A stretch of 12,756 nucleotides of DNA from Pseudomonadota bacterium (lineage in GTDB: Bacteria > Pseudomonadota > Alphaproteobacteria > Sphingomonadales > Sphingomonadaceae), in contig JAKOWQ010000152.1 of assembly GCA_029781465.1 (NCBI GenBank), positions 1 through 12,756 on the forward strand, given 5' to 3'. The translations under genes and the position numbers were made by a program. Positions 12,049 to 12,756 of this stretch are shown here, piece after piece. How positions within the stretch are numbered: the stretch's first letter is position 1; each line of letters begins with the position of its first letter. Under the pieces are notes generated by a model. That model was not told where the DNA came from, did no database searches, and was given only the letters and a program-made list of their open reading frames with translations.

Positions 12049-12756
12049 GATTGTTCCTCCGGTTCGGACGGCAGGCGATACCAGCCGGTCAGCATCGAGC
12101 GCACTTCGTTGATCGGCCCGGCCAGCACCACCATCGCGATGTGAACCACAAAGAACGCCACCAGCCCGGCGGCGCAGAGGAAGTGGATCGAACGCGCCGA
12201 TTGCCGCCCGCCGAACAGGTCAACCAGCCAGGGCATGCCGGCATCGAGCGCGGGCGACATGGTCAGCCCGGTCAGGATCACCCCCGGCAGAAGCACCACA
12301 AGCACGCCGCCATAGGCCAGCTTCTGCAGCACGTTGTAGTGCAGTGCGGCCGCTCCGGTCGGGAAGCGCAGCCGCGCGTGCTGCGTGATGTCATGCCACA
12401 GGTGCGCGGGCGCAAGCTCGGCGGCGCGGGGGGCGAGATCGCGGCGCAGATGCCCGCCGATCAGGCTCCAGACCAGATAGAGCGCAAGCCCCGCCACCAG
12501 AACCCAGGCGAAGGCAAAATGCCACAGCCGGGCATCGGCCAGGCTGTAAGTCGACGGGATCGTCACCGCGCCCGGGAAAGGCACGCCATTGTTGATATGC
12601 GACAGATCGAGCCAGGCGGGATCGGGATGGCCCTTGGCATTGGCACCATAGTGCCCCCAGTAGAGCCGGGGATGGGCGTTGAAGATCATCAGCCCGCTCA
12701 TCAGCATGACTGTGACCGCGATCACATTGATCCAGTGCCACACCCGCGTGACGGGG
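12045..12756 (-). CDS. Membrane cytochrome b561-type subunit, 5' end outside window
   Basis: The frame is open to the right edge (RVWHWINV is preceded in frame by PVT), so the true start lies beyond the window; 236 residues are visible. It is a four-helix cytochrome b of the type found with thiosulfate reductase and Ni-hydrogenases. Heme-ligand candidates are His in WHWIN, in ARLWHFAF, in LHYNVLQKLAYGG and in VHIAMVVL. A long periplasmic loop (after MIFNAHPRLYWGHYG) carries aromatic residues typical of these proteins. Its stop overlaps the start of the molybdoenzyme gene (ATGA), so the two form one complex or redox chain: quinol pool, cytochrome b, periplasmic molybdoenzyme. The direction of electron flow cannot be told. 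Confidence 0.85.
   Translation of the reverse strand, partial: PVTRVWHWINVIAVTVMLMSGLMIFNAHPRLYWGHYGANAKGHPDPAWLDLSHINNGVPFPGAVTIPSTYSLADARLWHFAFAWVLVAGLALYLVWSLIGGHLRRDLAPRAAELAPAHLWHDITQHARLRFPTGAAALHYNVLQKLAYGGVLVVLLPGVILTGLTMSPALDAGMPWLVDLFGGRQSARSIHFLCAAGLVAFFVVHIAMVVLAGPINEVRSMLTGWYRLPSEPEEQS

Overview
The window looks like part of a high-GC alphaproteobacterial genome, most likely order Sphingomonadales. This rests on the character of the proteins and gene neighbourhoods (CGPC-type CnoX with a LON-domain gene, argB with a queuosine-precursor transporter, a molybdoenzyme with cytochrome b), not on a database search. It divides into two parts that meet at a tRNA-Gly gene near 3.0 kb.

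Left part (1 to about 2.9 kb): the distal end of a conjugative element, probably an integrative and conjugative element (ICE). It holds the 3' end of trbI, an intact DUF2274 gene, and a convergent LysR-type regulator. The expected order trbI-DUF2274-lysR has been interrupted. A roughly 0.9-kb cassette carrying a DEDDh exonuclease-BRCT gene sits between two diverged direct copies of the DUF2274/lysR 3'-end segment. Copy A keeps an intact DUF2274 gene but only a decayed stub of lysR. Copy B has a 5'-truncated DUF2274 fragment and the complete lysR. The lysR gene has no ATG/GTG/TTG start where the family begins, and a CTG behind a strong Shine-Dalgarno is the best candidate. From 2620 to 2949 there is no convincing gene apart from one possible 38-residue ORF.

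Boundary (2.95-3.26 kb): tRNA-Gly(GCC) on the minus strand, with its terminator, points its 3' end toward the element, which is the usual geometry for a tRNA attachment site. Its upstream region holds apparently back-to-back promoters for the tRNA and the next gene. That region also carries a GC-rich hairpin and two inverted copies of a 16-17 nt motif.

Right part (3.26 kb to the end): dense chromosomal housekeeping DNA. Forward, a CnoX/YbbN-type thioredoxin-TPR protein and a LON-substrate-binding-domain protein form an operon. It meets a reverse operon, yggT-folD-secreted protein-marC, tail to tail. Further right is a second reverse cluster: queuosine-precursor transporter, argB and a small lipoprotein. 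A divergent forward pair follows, a NupC-type nucleoside transporter and a small secreted thermonuclease. At the right edge, a membrane cytochrome b and a Tat-exported sulfite-oxidase-family molybdoenzyme form a reverse operon. Four-base ATGA overlaps (yggT/folD, argB/lipoprotein, cytochrome b/molybdoenzyme) indicate translational coupling.

The most unusual part is the duplicated DUF2274/lysR segment bracketing the exonuclease-BRCT cargo gene. No CRISPR array, insertion sequence, rRNA or transposase was seen.
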